Assembly: GCA_964036315.1 (NCBI GenBank)
Contig: OZ038485.1
Span: 79,132,460-79,196,459 of the forward strand
DNA length: 64,000 nucleotides
Reading direction: 5' to 3'
Source of the DNA: Acanthosepion esculentum
Lineage: Eukaryota > Mollusca > Cephalopoda > Sepiida > Sepiidae
Shown: positions 1 through 14,184 of the stretch, piece by piece
How the letters are laid out: the number at the start of each line of letters is the position of its first letter
Numbering within the stretch: the first letter of the stretch is position 1
Program-made: the position numbers and the translations under genes
The notes under the pieces: model-generated
Databases searched by the model: none
Told to the model about the DNA's origin: nothing
The model's input: only the letters and a program-made list of their open reading frames with translations

Positions 1-175
1 GGATTGTTCGCATTGAAATGATGAAAAGTAAGTTCAGTTATCAAGGAAATTGCCCCCTGAATAAATTGCCCCCTGCGTAACATGAGAATTATATTTTGCC
101 AAAAAAAAACAACAACAAAAAACAAAACAGGAGAGATAAATTTTGATGAAACTGTTCTAATATTATCAAACATTT

Positions 176-1012
176 TTGGTGTTAGGAGTTCATTATTTAA
201 TGCACGATGTCAGTTTCTTAACTTACTATAGTCCGGCGATGAAGGTTTTGTCGTTTATGCAGGAGTCGTGGATTGTGAATCAAGAATGTGAAAAGTTCAA
301 GTTAAATGAATTAACTCCAGATTTATTTAAATTTATTCCTGCAGGGTTTAACTTCTAATAAGGACGCGAAGATAAGATCCAGGATACTTGCTGAATTAGA
401 AATGGATTCCAAATTAACTCTCCAGAAAATAGTGGAAGAGTGTCAATGTATTGTGAATTTGAAACTCGATACCGCAAGGATTGAGGAAAAAAACAACTCA
501 CAAGTACATATTCTCTGACCATCTAAGAGAAAAAACTACAAACGTCTTTCAACTCCTAACAGAACAGAAAAAATACTATAAATTGAATCTGTCAGTGTTG
601 GATCTAGTACTATTGGACGAAGACTGCTCAAAACTGTTAGCAATTAACACTCATAGAGTCTTATACAAATTCATCTGACTTCTTTTCGGTATAAAGATAG
701 CACTAAGCATATTCCAACGGCTTATGGATACCATGCTTGCCCTTGGGTTGTGCTCAAGCATATTTGGATGACGTAGTTATTAAAAGTAAAACCCGAAAGC
801 AACATGCAGAAGATGTAAAAAAAGGATCTAGGATAATTAAGGAATATGGTTTTAAGATTAGTGAAGGAAAATGCGAGTTGTTTATGCCCAGACGTAAATA
901 TTCAGGACAAATTATCGATGAAAACAGGAGACGACGCGATTCTTCAAGAGCGAGCGCAATAAAGGATATGCGCGCTGCAACAAATGTAACAAAGTTACAA
1001 ACATTTTAAGCA
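176..1012 (+). pseudogene. Ty3/Gypsy retrotransposon gag-pol remnant (reverse transcriptase)
   Basis: Decayed pol of a Ty3/Gypsy-type LTR retrotransposon. About 370-500, read across frames, resembles the capsid/early-pol region (a stretch near LAELEMDSKLTLQKIVEEC). About 640-1009 resembles the reverse transcriptase: the LYKF region, then AYLDDVVI (the YxDD catalytic box) at about 757-780, then a segment matching the palm/thumb region after the YLDD box (KCELFMPRRKYSG). The parts lie in different frames with stops between them, for example a TGA at about 676, so it cannot be expressed as one protein. No protease, RNase H or integrase follows; an (AT)n tract starts at 1021. The element was probably cut before the window or decayed. 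Confidence 0.8.
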
Positions 1013-1018
1013 TTACTA

Positions 1019-1394
<376 letters not shown>

Positions 1395-2038
1395 TCTTCA
1401 GATGCATGCCTAAACATAGACGTATATACATACATACACCCATATGTACATTATATTAAATACGCACATTATATTAAAAAAATACGCACATTATATTAAA
1501 AAAAATCTCATTTCATCTTCCGAAATATTTTATTACATATTTAATTAAACCAAATATTGTCTAATTGTTTATTATTATATCTGAACCAATTATGGTGGAG
1601 ATTTAATGATTATATGTACTGGATAATCAAGGATAATTTGTCCGGGTGACCATTAGGATGAAGGTCAGTTCATCGGTTTCCTTTTCTCCCTCCCCTATCC
1701 AGGCTCTCTTGCCTCCATAATTTAGTTCCTGTAACGGTGCCTTCTTCTGCCATATCTCCCACTATGTCCTTTTAATACCGTCCTCCTTTTTCCCTTCCTA
1801 ACTAATATACCACTACAAACTGATACCATAAACAGTTTGAAAAATTCTGCGAATTTTAAACTTAAAATTCGTAGGTGAAAATGGTCATTAACGAAAGCTA
1901 TCTTAATTCCAATTATAAAGAATATTTTGCTCTGTTTAATGAAAATAAATATTGAGCGCTCTTTCTGATTCAGGTTTACCATATTTCAAATTCTATATTG
2001 TGTTAATAGGACAAGCCTGGATTATACTAACAGATTAC

Positions 2039-2063
2039 CACACACACACACACACACACACAT

Positions 2064-2103
<40 letters not shown>
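2039..2103. repeat. (AC)n(AT)n microsatellite at left edge of duplication unit 1
   Basis: Compound CA/TA tract. Sequence recognisably shared with unit 2 begins immediately after it; the sister block at about 45.3 kb also follows a low-complexity tract. Confidence 0.95.
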
Positions 2104-2800
2104 GATTATTATTGTTCTTTCACTCCTGTAATTATGACTTTAGCTAATGTAATATCTTTCTGTGTTCTGGTTATTTTTGATAAATAAAACATTTCTCAAT
2201 TATTATATTCGTGCGTTTCACCTCCTTTTGACAGTATATGTTAATGCGACAAATTTATTATAATTTTTATTTCAATGAATAATTATATCTTCACTTCAAG
2301 TCTTGATTTAATGCATATTGTAACGGAGATTATCTGTTATTTGTTCAGCATTACGACAATATTTTACATAATTGTAACAACGCAATAACAAACAGGGCGA
2401 TCAAAGGAACAGAGAGGCATGTTGCTTAGAATATCAAGACAGGTGGTTAAGGATGACCAGAATCATTCACGGCGTGCAAAAATATTGCGTAATTCTTAAT
2501 ACGCAACGAAAGAATTCGCTTGGAGTGAAACGTCAATTTTCGGTCTGTTGTGCTTCGTTCCTTTTCGTATAAATGCCTTTGTGAAAGGCATACCACCCTA
2601 ATTTTGTTACCCAAAAAATTTGATGGACATGCATCGTAGGTGATCGAACCTTATGGGAAATTCGGTGTAAGAAGAAAACTTTTCTCAATTCAAATCCATG
2701 AAGAAGACGATATGAAACAATTCCACGATCTATATAGAGGTTAATTCCAAATAATAAATTTAAATGCGATAAAAAGCTGAATAATGTGGAAGTTTGTAAA

Positions 2801-2988
<188 letters not shown>

Positions 2989-2999
2989 GTATATAAATA

Positions 3000-3960
3000 T
3001 GGAAACCTGAAATTAGTTTAGTGCAGGAGTGGACTATTATTTGGCTGGAGAGCCGCATTTTCGGGGGCAGAGGGCGGTGGATGGTCGCACTGATTGTATT
3101 CATTAGTGAACATGAAGTTTTATTTGTGAAAAGGTGCAATTTCAAGCATAAAAATCAATAAATAAAACTTAAAAAATTGAGGTAGTTTTATTCATTTATG
3201 AGCAGATTTTTCATCACATTTAATTATTTAGTCAGATAAGTGTATCCTATCACAGCTTTTAATATTTCTTTTGAAATCTGGAATGAGGTTGCTTGGTGAG
3301 ATCCTCATTAGTGCCTGCAAGTTTATGCCGATTAAAAGCATCTATATTGTTAATTTTCATGCAAGAAAAAAATATTCACAACTGTATGTTGATGAAAATA
3401 TATATAATATTTTCCCGGGAAATCTCTTCAGACATGGAAATTTATCAGAAGGAAATGATTTATAAAACTCAATTAATGTTCGAGTATTATACATTTCTTT
3501 CAGTGTTTGATCAGCTTTTATGTCTATTGATTCAAGCTGCAGCTCCTCAGGTGCTGCATCAACATCAGCAATGGATGGATAAGACAACAAATTGAATCCA
3601 GGCTCAATTTTCTTGTGATTTCATCCTCCAAACTCTGAAAATAAACCCTGATCTTAGCAGAAACACTTTCAGGCACTTTCGCTTTTCCGAAATGGCAAAA
3701 CTTGCCCTCACTTGCTTACCTTACAAATAAGCCTACGTTTGTGTAGAAAGATTTTCCATTTTTGCATATTTCATGCGCAAATAAGCCCTTTCCCTGCAAT
3801 GTCACATTCAATTCATTCACTTTGTCAAGTATGTCTGCTATAAACATCAGGTACTATCTCCACACCTCACATTCCATTTTGGTCACAAAATCTCATATCT
3901 ACAAATAATAGAATTTAATTCTGTAATTCCAAGATTCTTTTTATCACTTTACTCAGGCTG
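3000..3960 (-). pseudogene. hAT-superfamily (ZBED/GTF2IRD2-like) transposase C-terminal remnant
   Basis: On the minus strand, reading from about 3960 down, the sequence resembles the C-terminal half of domesticated-type hAT transposases. A DILDKVNELNVTLQGKG-like stretch (about 3790-3840) is typical of the region before the dimerisation domain. The stretch at 3357-3590 carries EELQLE, then LIEFYKSFP, then a FSSTYSCE segment, matching the hAT C-terminal dimerisation region with its conserved GSTYxCE motif. Frameshifts and stops separate the pieces, and no N-terminal BED finger is visible. It lies upstream of the MCT gene in unit 1; no clear counterpart was seen in unit 2. Confidence 0.7.
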
Positions 3961-4032
3961 AACCACCTGACACTGTTGTGATAAATTCCACTAGCGAATA
4001 CTTCGATATACTACAGACTAAAAAAAATAATG

Positions 4033-4365
4033 TCATTCTAGTCGCGTAGGCGTACATTGGGCACATATGCAGCACACTCTTCCGCAGCTCTGACCTGTCA
4101 CCTGTCGAAATTTCCTACGGTTCGCGCAAGCATCGACCAGCACACCATGAACGGGTGCAACTATCAACATAAGACAAATAGTAGTGAATAATACCAAGGT
4201 ACTCTGTAGCACCCAAAGCAAGGAGAAAGTCAAATTCCTAACTTGCACACAGACACCACATCGTTTCTTCATAATAACTACAAAAGTTGAAAGTACTTGA
4301 ACAAAAATAACAAAATATGGAGTTAGGAAACTATATCCACAACTTCGAAAATTGGAAATATACAA
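4033..4365 (-). CDS. Candidate small ORF, signal-peptide-like N-terminus and Cys-rich tail (unrecognised)
   Basis: An open frame of 110 codons on the minus strand, about 370 bp upstream of the MCT start codon. Residues around 48-72 form a hydrophobic stretch ending in VAPVHG that could be a signal peptide. The following tail has six cysteines, two of them adjacent. A pyrimidine-rich tract ending in TACAG on the minus strand (about 4206-4210) could be a 3' splice site, making only the last ~55 codons a real exon. I do not recognise the family. The unit-2 counterpart at about 46925-47155 is frameshifted and stops early, so this may be repeat-derived rather than a gene. Confidence 0.3.
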   Translation of the reverse strand: MYISNFRSCGYSFLTPYFVIFVQVLSTFVVIMKKRCGVCVQVRNLTFSLLWVLQSTLVLFTTICLMLIVAPVHGVLVDACANRRKFRQVTGQSCGRVCCICAQCTPTRLE

Positions 4366-4411
4366 AAAAATGAATCAGACAGACCGTGTCGGTTCTTTTT
4401 AATCACATTTG

Positions 4412-4412
<1 letters not shown>

Positions 4413-4453
<41 letters not shown>

Positions 4454-4470
4454 GTATATTAATGTTATAC

Positions 4471-4542
<72 letters not shown>

Positions 4543-4543
4543 T
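4413..4543. repeat. Two (AT)n microsatellites upstream of the MCT gene
   Basis: AT tracts at 4413-4451 and 4475-4543, separated by a short sequence containing an inverted GCAGTAT motif. Unit 2 has one long AT tract (47267-47360) in the same place. Confidence 0.95.
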
Positions 4544-4720
4544 GCAGTATAACATTAATATATATGTATGTGAGAGACGTTAAGAAATAAAAAGATAGAG
4601 GTAAATACTTATTTGTGAAATCTCATTGTATTTTAAGAGACAGTTGTGAAGTATTAGAACTTTTCATTGGTTTTCGGACTTTGATGAATTTCGATAAAAA
4701 AACAGATAAGACGTAAATTT

Positions 4721-4733
4721 CATATTTTTCAGA
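4721..4733 (+). other. Likely 3' splice site of a 5'-UTR intron
   Basis: The start codon of the MCT gene is immediately preceded by a pyrimidine-rich tract ending in TTTTTCAG, then a single A and ATG. This is the form of a splice acceptor, so transcription probably starts at an upstream non-coding exon not identified here. The same arrangement is conserved in unit 2 (47556-47568). Confidence 0.55.
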
Positions 4734-7700
4734 ATGGAAGAAGAAATCACAAATATACCTGAAAGCACGACCCAGAATATGGAATCAGAAAAAGATCCTG
4801 ATAAAGTAAACGCCCTCAAGATTCCTGATGGCGGTTGGGGTTGGGTCGTTTGCTTTGCCGGATTCATGACTAATTTTACTGTTGGAGGATTAATTTCTTC
4901 TGGTGGTATTTTCCTCCTTGGATTGCTGGAAATTTATGACGACCCTATATCCAAAGCAGCCATGGTCAAGGCTATATTCGTCGGAATCCTGATGTCCGTT
5001 GGTAAGTTTGGAAAATTTATGCAACTCCAAACGATTTGAAAAATTTACCAGGTTTTTGTTGCTGAATTGATTTATATTATTTAATTTGTCAGGTCCGATT
5101 GTGCTGCTTCTACTGATGTTTAATGCAAGCCATCGCCAAATTATCATTTGTGGTGGTTTTGTTTCTGCTCTGTCAACGCTTACATGCTTTTTTGTTAAGA
5201 AGATCGAAATTCTTTATGTTACGTATGGAATTATCTCAGGTAAGAATTATTATATCTTTTATGCAAATCCATTTTGGTATCTCTTGTCTCATTATTATTT
5301 TTCACATGTAGAGATTTCAGTAGTAATTCATATTTATTGTCAGTAGATTAAGTAGATTAAATCATCTCAAATATCTAGATTTCTTCTCAGTATTATTGAA
5401 GATTTTAGTAATACTCATTTCTAGATAAATAGATTTTTCTGATAGATTCATATTCTAGATAAATAAATTTTTCCATTGAATTCATTCGAACTTTGAATTC
5501 CCTACTTAATATTTCTGCTTTTTGTTTCTGCTTTCAAATATCCATTTTCTGTATGAACAATTCAAATCATTTGCACATTTCCCATTCAAATCCCGTTTCT
5601 GCTCAGTCGTATAACCTAAGTCTCGGAGTGAATACTTGATGATCTTTCCTTAGTATAATCTTGTATACATATCCGTTCGTTTTATATCGGTCGTAAGTGT
5701 AAACAAAAACTTCACATCAAATATCAAGTAACGCAATATGTTCTCAATACTCCAACCCTCATTATTTGGAGATCTCTTCAGTATGAATTCTCGATAGGTA
5801 CGGCTCTCCTTCGTATTCTCCCAATCCAATTATTGAAAAGGATATTTGTTCATGATGATAAATACGATTTACACTTTCGGGCATTTCATCAGCTCAAAAC
5901 GGATTCTTAAAACACCATTGCATTTGAATGTGTCGTTTTTTTCACGTCACAATTTGATCATCCATCACATTTGAGTACAACGCTTGTGTTAATTCCTAAG
6001 ACTGAATCAGCAGCCATCATTTGTTTTTGAATAGCCAGAATTTATTCGTTTGTGTAGTTCACATTGTATCATCTGTCACATTCGTTTTTAAATGTTTTTA
6101 ATTTCAACATATGAATCTGCAAATGTACCCATTTTTTCAACGGCAACCTTTTATTTGTATGAATTGTTTCCACTTGATGATCTAAATTTAACCGTTTCCA
6201 TCCTAAGGCTGATTCTGAAAATATCATTTTTCCGGTTTCATTTGTTTGCGACCTTGGACCATCTGTCACATTAAGGTTAATGTTTTTCACATCTGAGACT
6301 GATTTTATCGTCAAACGACGCACACGTAAATGGAGAGTACTATGCTACATTGCTGGCGCAATTACAAAAGGCTATCAAGACAAAAACCTAGAAAAACTGA
6401 CGAAATGTGTCGTGTTTCATTAAGACAATGCTCTAGCACAGAAGTGATGAAATTTTTCCTTGAACTTCATCAAACGAAAATGACATTTAACATTGGGCAT
6501 CCAACCATTTGCACGAATACAAACACAGAAGGTTGAATTGTGTTTGAGGTGTGATACAAAACATACACCGACACGGGTGACACTTAACCTTTACAAAAAA
6601 CTTAAAAGAAATCTCTGGGATTATTTTCAATCATGTTGTTTCAATAAATCGACGACATATGACTTTCTTTAGCAACCAAATCCTGTTCACTTACTCACTA
6701 ACTTTCAACATTAGTTTTCTCATTCATTCTTTCAGGTTGTTTCGTCGGAATCTCTTATTTTTCCTGCAATACCATCGTTGGTTGTTATTTTAAAAAGAAA
6801 CGAGCTTTGGCCGTAGGAATCGCACAAGCTGGAATTGGGAGTGGTACATTTGTTTTAAGTTATTTATTAGAACAAAGCATTTCCTTTTATGGTATGAGAG
6901 GAACATTTTTATTAATCAGTGGATTGTTTTTAAACTTTCTTGTCTATGGCGCCTTATGTCGGCCACTTAAGACCGTCAGTATAAAGAAGAAAAAGAAGAA
7001 GAAAACAAAAGGTAAGTGAATTTCGAAGAACATAAATTATAATGAACTCAGTAGGTTGTCAGCGGAATATTACACAATTAATTACACTGTATAAGAAGTG
7101 ACTATCCTTTAATCTTCGGTTTAAAAGATCATCATTCAGTGTCCTTTAGTTAACTGAATTAAATCTTGCTCAGCCTTTGTTTCAGTCAAGTGAACTGAAT
7201 TTGATAATCTATACAGAATTCTTATATTGGCTTATTGATTCAATATCTACAGTTTATCAATCGTTTGCAGTTTATTTATAGATAGAAAATATTTTTAGAT
7301 TACAAGAATGTATTTTTTAGATAATAATATTTTAGTGATTCAAGTTTTAGTAATTAACGCATAGATGGTGGGGGAGAATATATGGATTCATACATTCCAT
7401 AACTGTATTGGCACGTGAATATAACGAACCCAACCGAAATTGAAACTCAGGTACCCCTTATCCAATTCTGAGCCGTTACACCACTCGCACATCCATGGTA
7501 ACAACACCCGGTATTCCCAAACGGTCATCCCGCTAGTACGGACCAGACTTGAGGTTGCTTAACTTCTGTGAGCGTGCGGGAAGCGGTGTTTCAACGTGAT
7601 GTGGCTGTAAGCATTCCATGGTAACCTCCATGCCCAAGAACCGAGTTTCAATTATAAATTTCTTGACATTAATTAACAACAATATCATGATATCTCACTG

Positions 7701-10700
7701 GTGTTTGATGGAGAAAATCCCCAGAGATCATCGTTACTTCTATTCCACAGGACTTTTGGGTTGCTGAAATCTAATATTTTTTGCAGTAAGGAACAGTGTG
7801 TTGCATCTCACTGAGTGTCACCCACAAGAAGTCCTCTTTTATCGCATGCTCCTCTCTAAGTCGTATAAACAATTCCATCAACTCTCCGAAGATCTTATGA
7901 AAATATTTCAATAATCATTCTTAATTTTGCAGACCATTTGTATTGTTCACGTATTAGAATCATTTAATAAAAAAACTGAATTTGATTTGTTGTGTTTACA
8001 TTATTGCTTTATTAAATACAAATAAGTTTAGAAGATAATTAGAAAATTGTATTTGAATTGTTATATTATTTTTGTATATATTAGGATTGGTATAATTTTG
8101 TAGATAATTAGAATATTGTATTTGAACTGATAAGATTCTGTGTTACGAAAGAAGTTTATAAAATTCTTACATTTTTATGCAATAGGTTATTTCGTTCCGG
8201 GAAGCACCGGAAACTTCTGCTAGATTTACATATTTTTACAGTTAATCTTTTCTTATTCTAGGTATAACGTTGATATCAGTGAAAGCGCTTCACGCAGAAA
8301 CAAATTTAGGATTCGAACCAGACGAAGAGACGGTTGATAATCAAGAAGGGACAAGTGTAAAGTCAATGTTTTTATTTTCGTACATTTCTTCCGTCGACGT
8401 TTTATACAAATATTAATTGAAAAATATTCAACAGACTATATTAGTTAAATAGATAATGAATAAACTATATTACTTCTGCAATTAATACAAAGTCCATGCG
8501 TAAAAAGTTTTCTTGCAATATGATCTAGCATGTCATTTCAACTGCTGGTTCGATCCTCACTAGGTATCCTTCACTTAGGATTTGTGCCTAATTCTGCTCA
8601 ACTTAGATAAATCAATAGAGATATAATGAGTATTTGATTAACACGTTAATATGGCTGCATTATTATTGGGATAAATTCAGTTTTCTGAAGGTCGTTCGTA
8701 TCTCTGGTTTTGATTGTACTAAATAAACTTAATACCTACCGATTCATCAACTCAGTCGTATAAAACAAAATAAAATACCCACAACAGTGGTTGTTAAGTC
8801 ATTGTAAATTAAAATAAATTATCACTGTATTCAACCATATTAAACGAAGTAAATACCTATGGTCGATGTTCTGGAGCGACGTTAAATTCAAACAAACTCT
8901 TATTGGATTCCGTCATATAAAACAAAATAAAATAAAGTAAAATGAAGTATTCTTGGTTTAGGCCGTACTAAAGAGAGTGAATACCAACGCCCCCTGTTGT
9001 GAAAGAGGATTAGATTAAAATCAAATAATTCTAAATTTGGCTGGTTTAAGTAAGTTAAATACCTAATAACGTTGTCGTACAGGAACATTAAATCAATACG
9101 AAATATTTCTAGCTGAGGCCGAATTAAGCAGAGGAAGTACCTGGGGTCCTTAACATCGAGAAATGTTACATTAACATGAAATGTATAACTGTGTTTAGGC
9201 GTATTAATCAAAGTACTTATGACATTTATCATGCACAAACGTTAACATAATGTGAAATATATCAGGGTTTGGCCGTATTTAATAAATTACCTATGGCTCT
9301 TATCATGAAAAACTGTTAAATTAAATTGAAATATATCTGATTTGAGCTGTATTAAATAAAGTAAATACCTAGGACATGGGGTAGGTAAATCAAAATTCTA
9401 TATTTGTGGATTCGGCTATATTCAATATCAGTAAATATCTAACGCCGTATTGGTGGAGGAGTGTTCAGTTATAATAGTCCTGGCGTAATCCTTATTGAAC
9501 AAAGTAAATACCTCGTGGCCTTATCATGGAGACGGGTAAAATTAAAATGATATTAGGACCTTGAGTAAATTCTCGCTGTTTCCCAACAGATCGCTTCACA
9601 GAACTACGGGCGTGTAGTTCCAGATGGTTATGCATCTATAAGGAAGTTCTATAAGCAAGCTTGATATTCAGTGTATGTCATTTCGCCGAAGTGTAAACAG
9701 CTTTGCATTTCATAGCGTTAAATATGTCGGATTTCGTGCCGAAGAAAGTGTATTTGCGGGGAATTTTAATGCACTACTTTATTCAAACGCAATCTGCAGC
9801 TGAAGCACACAGAATTCTTGCTGAGACTTACGAAGACAAACATGCAGAGATTATTTTAGACTCTTAAATGATTTTGATTTTAAAGATAAAGAACGCACTG
9901 GAGCACCGAAAAACATTGAAGACGAAGAATTGGAGGAATTACTTCATCTAAGGTGCAATTACTTGCAGAATCATTAGGCGTTGATCACACAACAGTTTCG
10001 AAACGTTTGAAAGCATTACGAATGATTCAAAAGCAAGGACATTGGGTGCCGAGTTGAAGCCGACAGACGTCGAACGGCGTGTTGTCACGTTTGAAAACCT
10101 GATTCAACAGCAAAAAAGGAAAGTTTATTTTTGCATCGTATCATGGCTGGCAATGAAATGTGGATACACTACGATAACCCTAAGCGTAGAAGACCGTGGG
10201 GTAAGCCCTCCCATCAACATCGGTGGCAAAGCCGAATATCCATGGTTCGAAGTTTCTGCTCTGTATATGGTGACATCACCTGGGTGTAGTTTATTATGCG
10301 CTGTTCAAACCAACCGAGAGATCGATATCTACAACAATTGATGCGTTTGAGCCGAGCATCGACGAAAAAAACAGCCGCTATAAGACAAAGTGATTTTACA
10401 ACGTGATAACTACAAAACGGGTGAAAAGTACTTGGAAACGCTTAAATGGGACGTTCTGGCCACCCGCCATATTCCCCAGACATTGCCACGTCTGATTAAC
10501 ACTTGGTCCGATCGATGGCACATGGCCTGTCTGAGCTGCACTTTCATTCTTATGAAGATGCCAAAAGAATGGGTCGACTCGTGGTTCGCCTCAAAAGAAG
10601 TGCCGTTTTTCCGACGTGGAATTCAAATGCTTCCAGAAAGTTGGGAAAAAGTAGTGGCTAGCAATGAACAATATTTTCAATGACATGTTTCTTACTAATT

Positions 10701-11257
10701 TTTGTAAATAAACCATTGCTTTTCATGAAAGATCAGCGAGAACTTATTCAAAGTCCAAACATATTTTTGAATTCGATTATATTCATTAGAGTAAATATCT
10801 AACGCCATATTATATTCATAGAGTAAATATCTAACGCCATATTCAGTTATAATGCAATAGTTCTGGCATAATCCTTAATGAACAAAGTAAATACCTAGCA
10901 GCCTTATCATGGAGAAGGGTAAAATTAAATTGATATATTTGTGGGTTCGGCTTTATTCAACAGAGTAAATATCAATATTTAGCGTCCTATTTGTGGGGAA
11001 TAGTTATTTGGCGGGGAAACGTGAGATTAAAATATTTGTTTGCCTTTTAAACAGAGGAATCTCCTATTACCTAAGAAAGTTGAAATTAAAATGATTTTAT
11101 TGATATCATTTAAATTAATGCAGAATAACCTCCTCGGTACTGAATCTTAAAATATAAAAGATTTAAAATTATCGGTGATTATTTCACGAAAACGTCGATT
11201 TTTTTTACATTTTACATCAGTTAATGTTAAAGTGTTTTATAATGCCATACACGCATA

Positions 11258-11324
<67 letters not shown>

Positions 11325-14121
11325 GGAGATAAATAGATAGATAGATAGATAGAGAGAGAGAGGGGGAGAGAGAGAGGGTGATAGAGAGAGAAAGAGACCA
11401 TTAGTCCGTGCATTGAATGTTACTGTCTGATCTGGTGCATTCTTGACAAAATCCCCAAAAAGGGTCACTGATATTATCGGCCCTGACATAGCACTTAATC
11501 TTCAGTCGTTATCGCTTAGTTCGTTGACGAATGCTGGCTTAAACAGTTTCAGATCAAGACGCTTTGCCATGTGTGTTAACATTGTGGTTTTAGGAATTAT
11601 TATCTCTGAAGACTATTTTTGTAGTGATCTTAGCACAGATGCCTCCAACACTGCACATGTGTTTTTTCGCGTTGAGGGTCGTCCTGTCCTCGATTTGCCC
11701 TTAATTGATCCTGTGAGAAACAGTTTATGTTCCAATCGCTGTAGTGCCTTCGGAGGAGCTAGTATACCGAATCTTGTAGTAAATTCATGTCGCGCATGCT
11801 CCATGCTCTTGCCAGAATGCACACGATCACGTCTCCATATACTTCCAAGCAGCCTCTCTTCTAAACTGTAGGAGGTCGAGTCAGTCATCTGAAATAGGAA
11901 ATTATATTATATAGTGGTGACAAGACCTTCGAACCACCCTGCATATTGTTCTCTTTATTTATTTTCCAGTGTAGATTGTCCAACTACTAATCTTCCGCTA
12001 ATGGATTCAGATCATTCACAAGAGCATTTCTTGAAAAGTAAACGATTCGAATTCGGCCGGAATTGAACTCTGCGCGCCGATTTCACAATCTTATAACTCT
12101 CAATTTATGAACTCATTCACACTGTGAATATTTTTTGTAATATCAGTTTTAACGAGAAGGTGAAATTATATAACATATACTCATAATTGCTTCTCGTATT
12201 GATCTGTATAATTTGCCATAAAATCAACTCGTTTTTCAGAGAAGCAATTGTGACGGTTCTATACACCATGAAAATTCGGAAACCGTTCCTCCAACAAATA
12301 CACCTCGCACGTTTTCAAGCAAATGCACTTCCATCCGCAGTATTATATTTGATCCAGTTGTTCTGAAAAATCCCGGAATGCAGTTGCTGCTATTTATTTA
12401 TTTGCTTGAAGGAGGTAAGTTACAGAATTGTATTAATAAATAATAAATTGATATAAAATGTTCATATATATTAATATGAAATGTTATTTTCCTGCATTGA
12501 GAATCAGAAATAATCCTGATTATCAAGATAAAAAATAATATGAAATAATTCTATATAACAACTTGAAAGCATTTTACTTAGAATAGCTACAGCAATCGGT
12601 TAGAATGTGTTTAGCATATATTGTGCTCCTGCCCCTATATGACAAAGATATTTTGATGTGACTAGTGTAGAAGATATTTTCAAGGTGATAATGTAGAGAC
12701 TATCCTAGTTCACTTAAAGGAGATTGTCTATATCACAATTTTTAGCACTAAATAAATGCAGGATGAGAGAACCAACAAGCAAAACGATTGTTGCCAACCA
12801 TATATTAAACAAAAATAACTTTTCCAGATTAAATAACCGATAAAGTGTAAAACTGTAACCATTAAAACAGAACAAATAACTAAAATAGTTTTTATTTTTT
12901 AGCATATTTCTGTGATGAATATAGCAACGACATTCATACATTGCTGTTGCGATATCAAGTTGATGATTGCCAGAAGAAAACTCTTCAGTTGATAGCTTCT
13001 TATTGGTTTTTCATTTTAAATTTTATTAATTTTATCATTTATACCCGAACTAGCGATTTGCTATAGACCCGTAGGTGATTCTTAAGGTCAACTTCACTTT
13101 TGCACACTCACTTACACACGTGTAACAATACTCATACAAGTAACATGCATGCTTTTCTGGTAGGGTTGCACTGAGATGAATTTGCACTTCACCCCTCTGT
13201 AGTGATCTCTCATGACTGGCGATACAAGCCTTCGAAAGGCTGACTTTTCCACAAATACTGCAAATAGGTCTGGATCAGTGGCGCACTTATTTTTGGTATG
13301 CTCAATTCCCTTCTGCTGGAAATTGTTGCAGTGTTCCCAGATCAACCTTCCCCAGACAAATCTACCTCCAGCAACAGTTCCCAGTCTTCAACATTAACGC
13401 CAAGAATCTTTAGGTAACTGAAGATTCAACTACAGCTTTGAAACGTTTTTGGGGCTCATGATTACCTTGTACCAGCTCACCATAAAAAGACTTTTGGTCA
13501 ATTTGCCTCCATACATATCAGACAATTGCGATATCAACCATGCTTCCCGGATATTGATTACTACCTTTATTGCATATACGGTAGACTGGGCACTATTTGG
13601 CGAAATCTATTACACAGGCAAGATCGATAGATACGCGACAGCTTTTGATAAATACGCCACAACAGGTGCCGGTTTCTTCCACATTGTTTGCGAATTTGAA
13701 ACGAAGCAATTAGCTCTGTATTCTCAATTTGAATTGATTCTTTCCGCTTTTACCGAGAGCGTTCTTTCTTCATGTGTTCCCCTGTACCTTTTTAACACGT
13801 TTCATATTATGATTCATTGATGCCAACATTCAGAAAATAGCTGTTTTTAGTATATATTATTTGACATGTTATTAAGTACATATATATGTGAATAAATTGG
13901 TAAATTAATTAAGATAATTTTTTTATCTGCATTTCAGAATGGGTGTACCACAGCAACTTAAGACTATTTTTTATGTACAGTATTTTTTTATATATAAAAT
14001 TTATTATATGTGCCCATTTTAAATTTGTGAAAAGGTATAAATTGTACGTATAAAAATGTCTTAAAACGAAATTATTTTTAGAAAATGGGTAAATTTTCTT
14101 TATGGATTAAATGTTTGTGAA

Positions 14122-14184
<63 letters not shown>

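Noticed and set aside
5880..6320. Possible antisense C2H2 zinc-finger array in MCT intron 2
   Set aside because: A few spaced Cys- and His-like codons were seen, but no complete C-x2-C...H-x3-H finger can be read.
7498..7612. Functional 5S rRNA gene
   Set aside because: Too many substitutions in stems and boxes, and it is in an intron next to a SINE segment.
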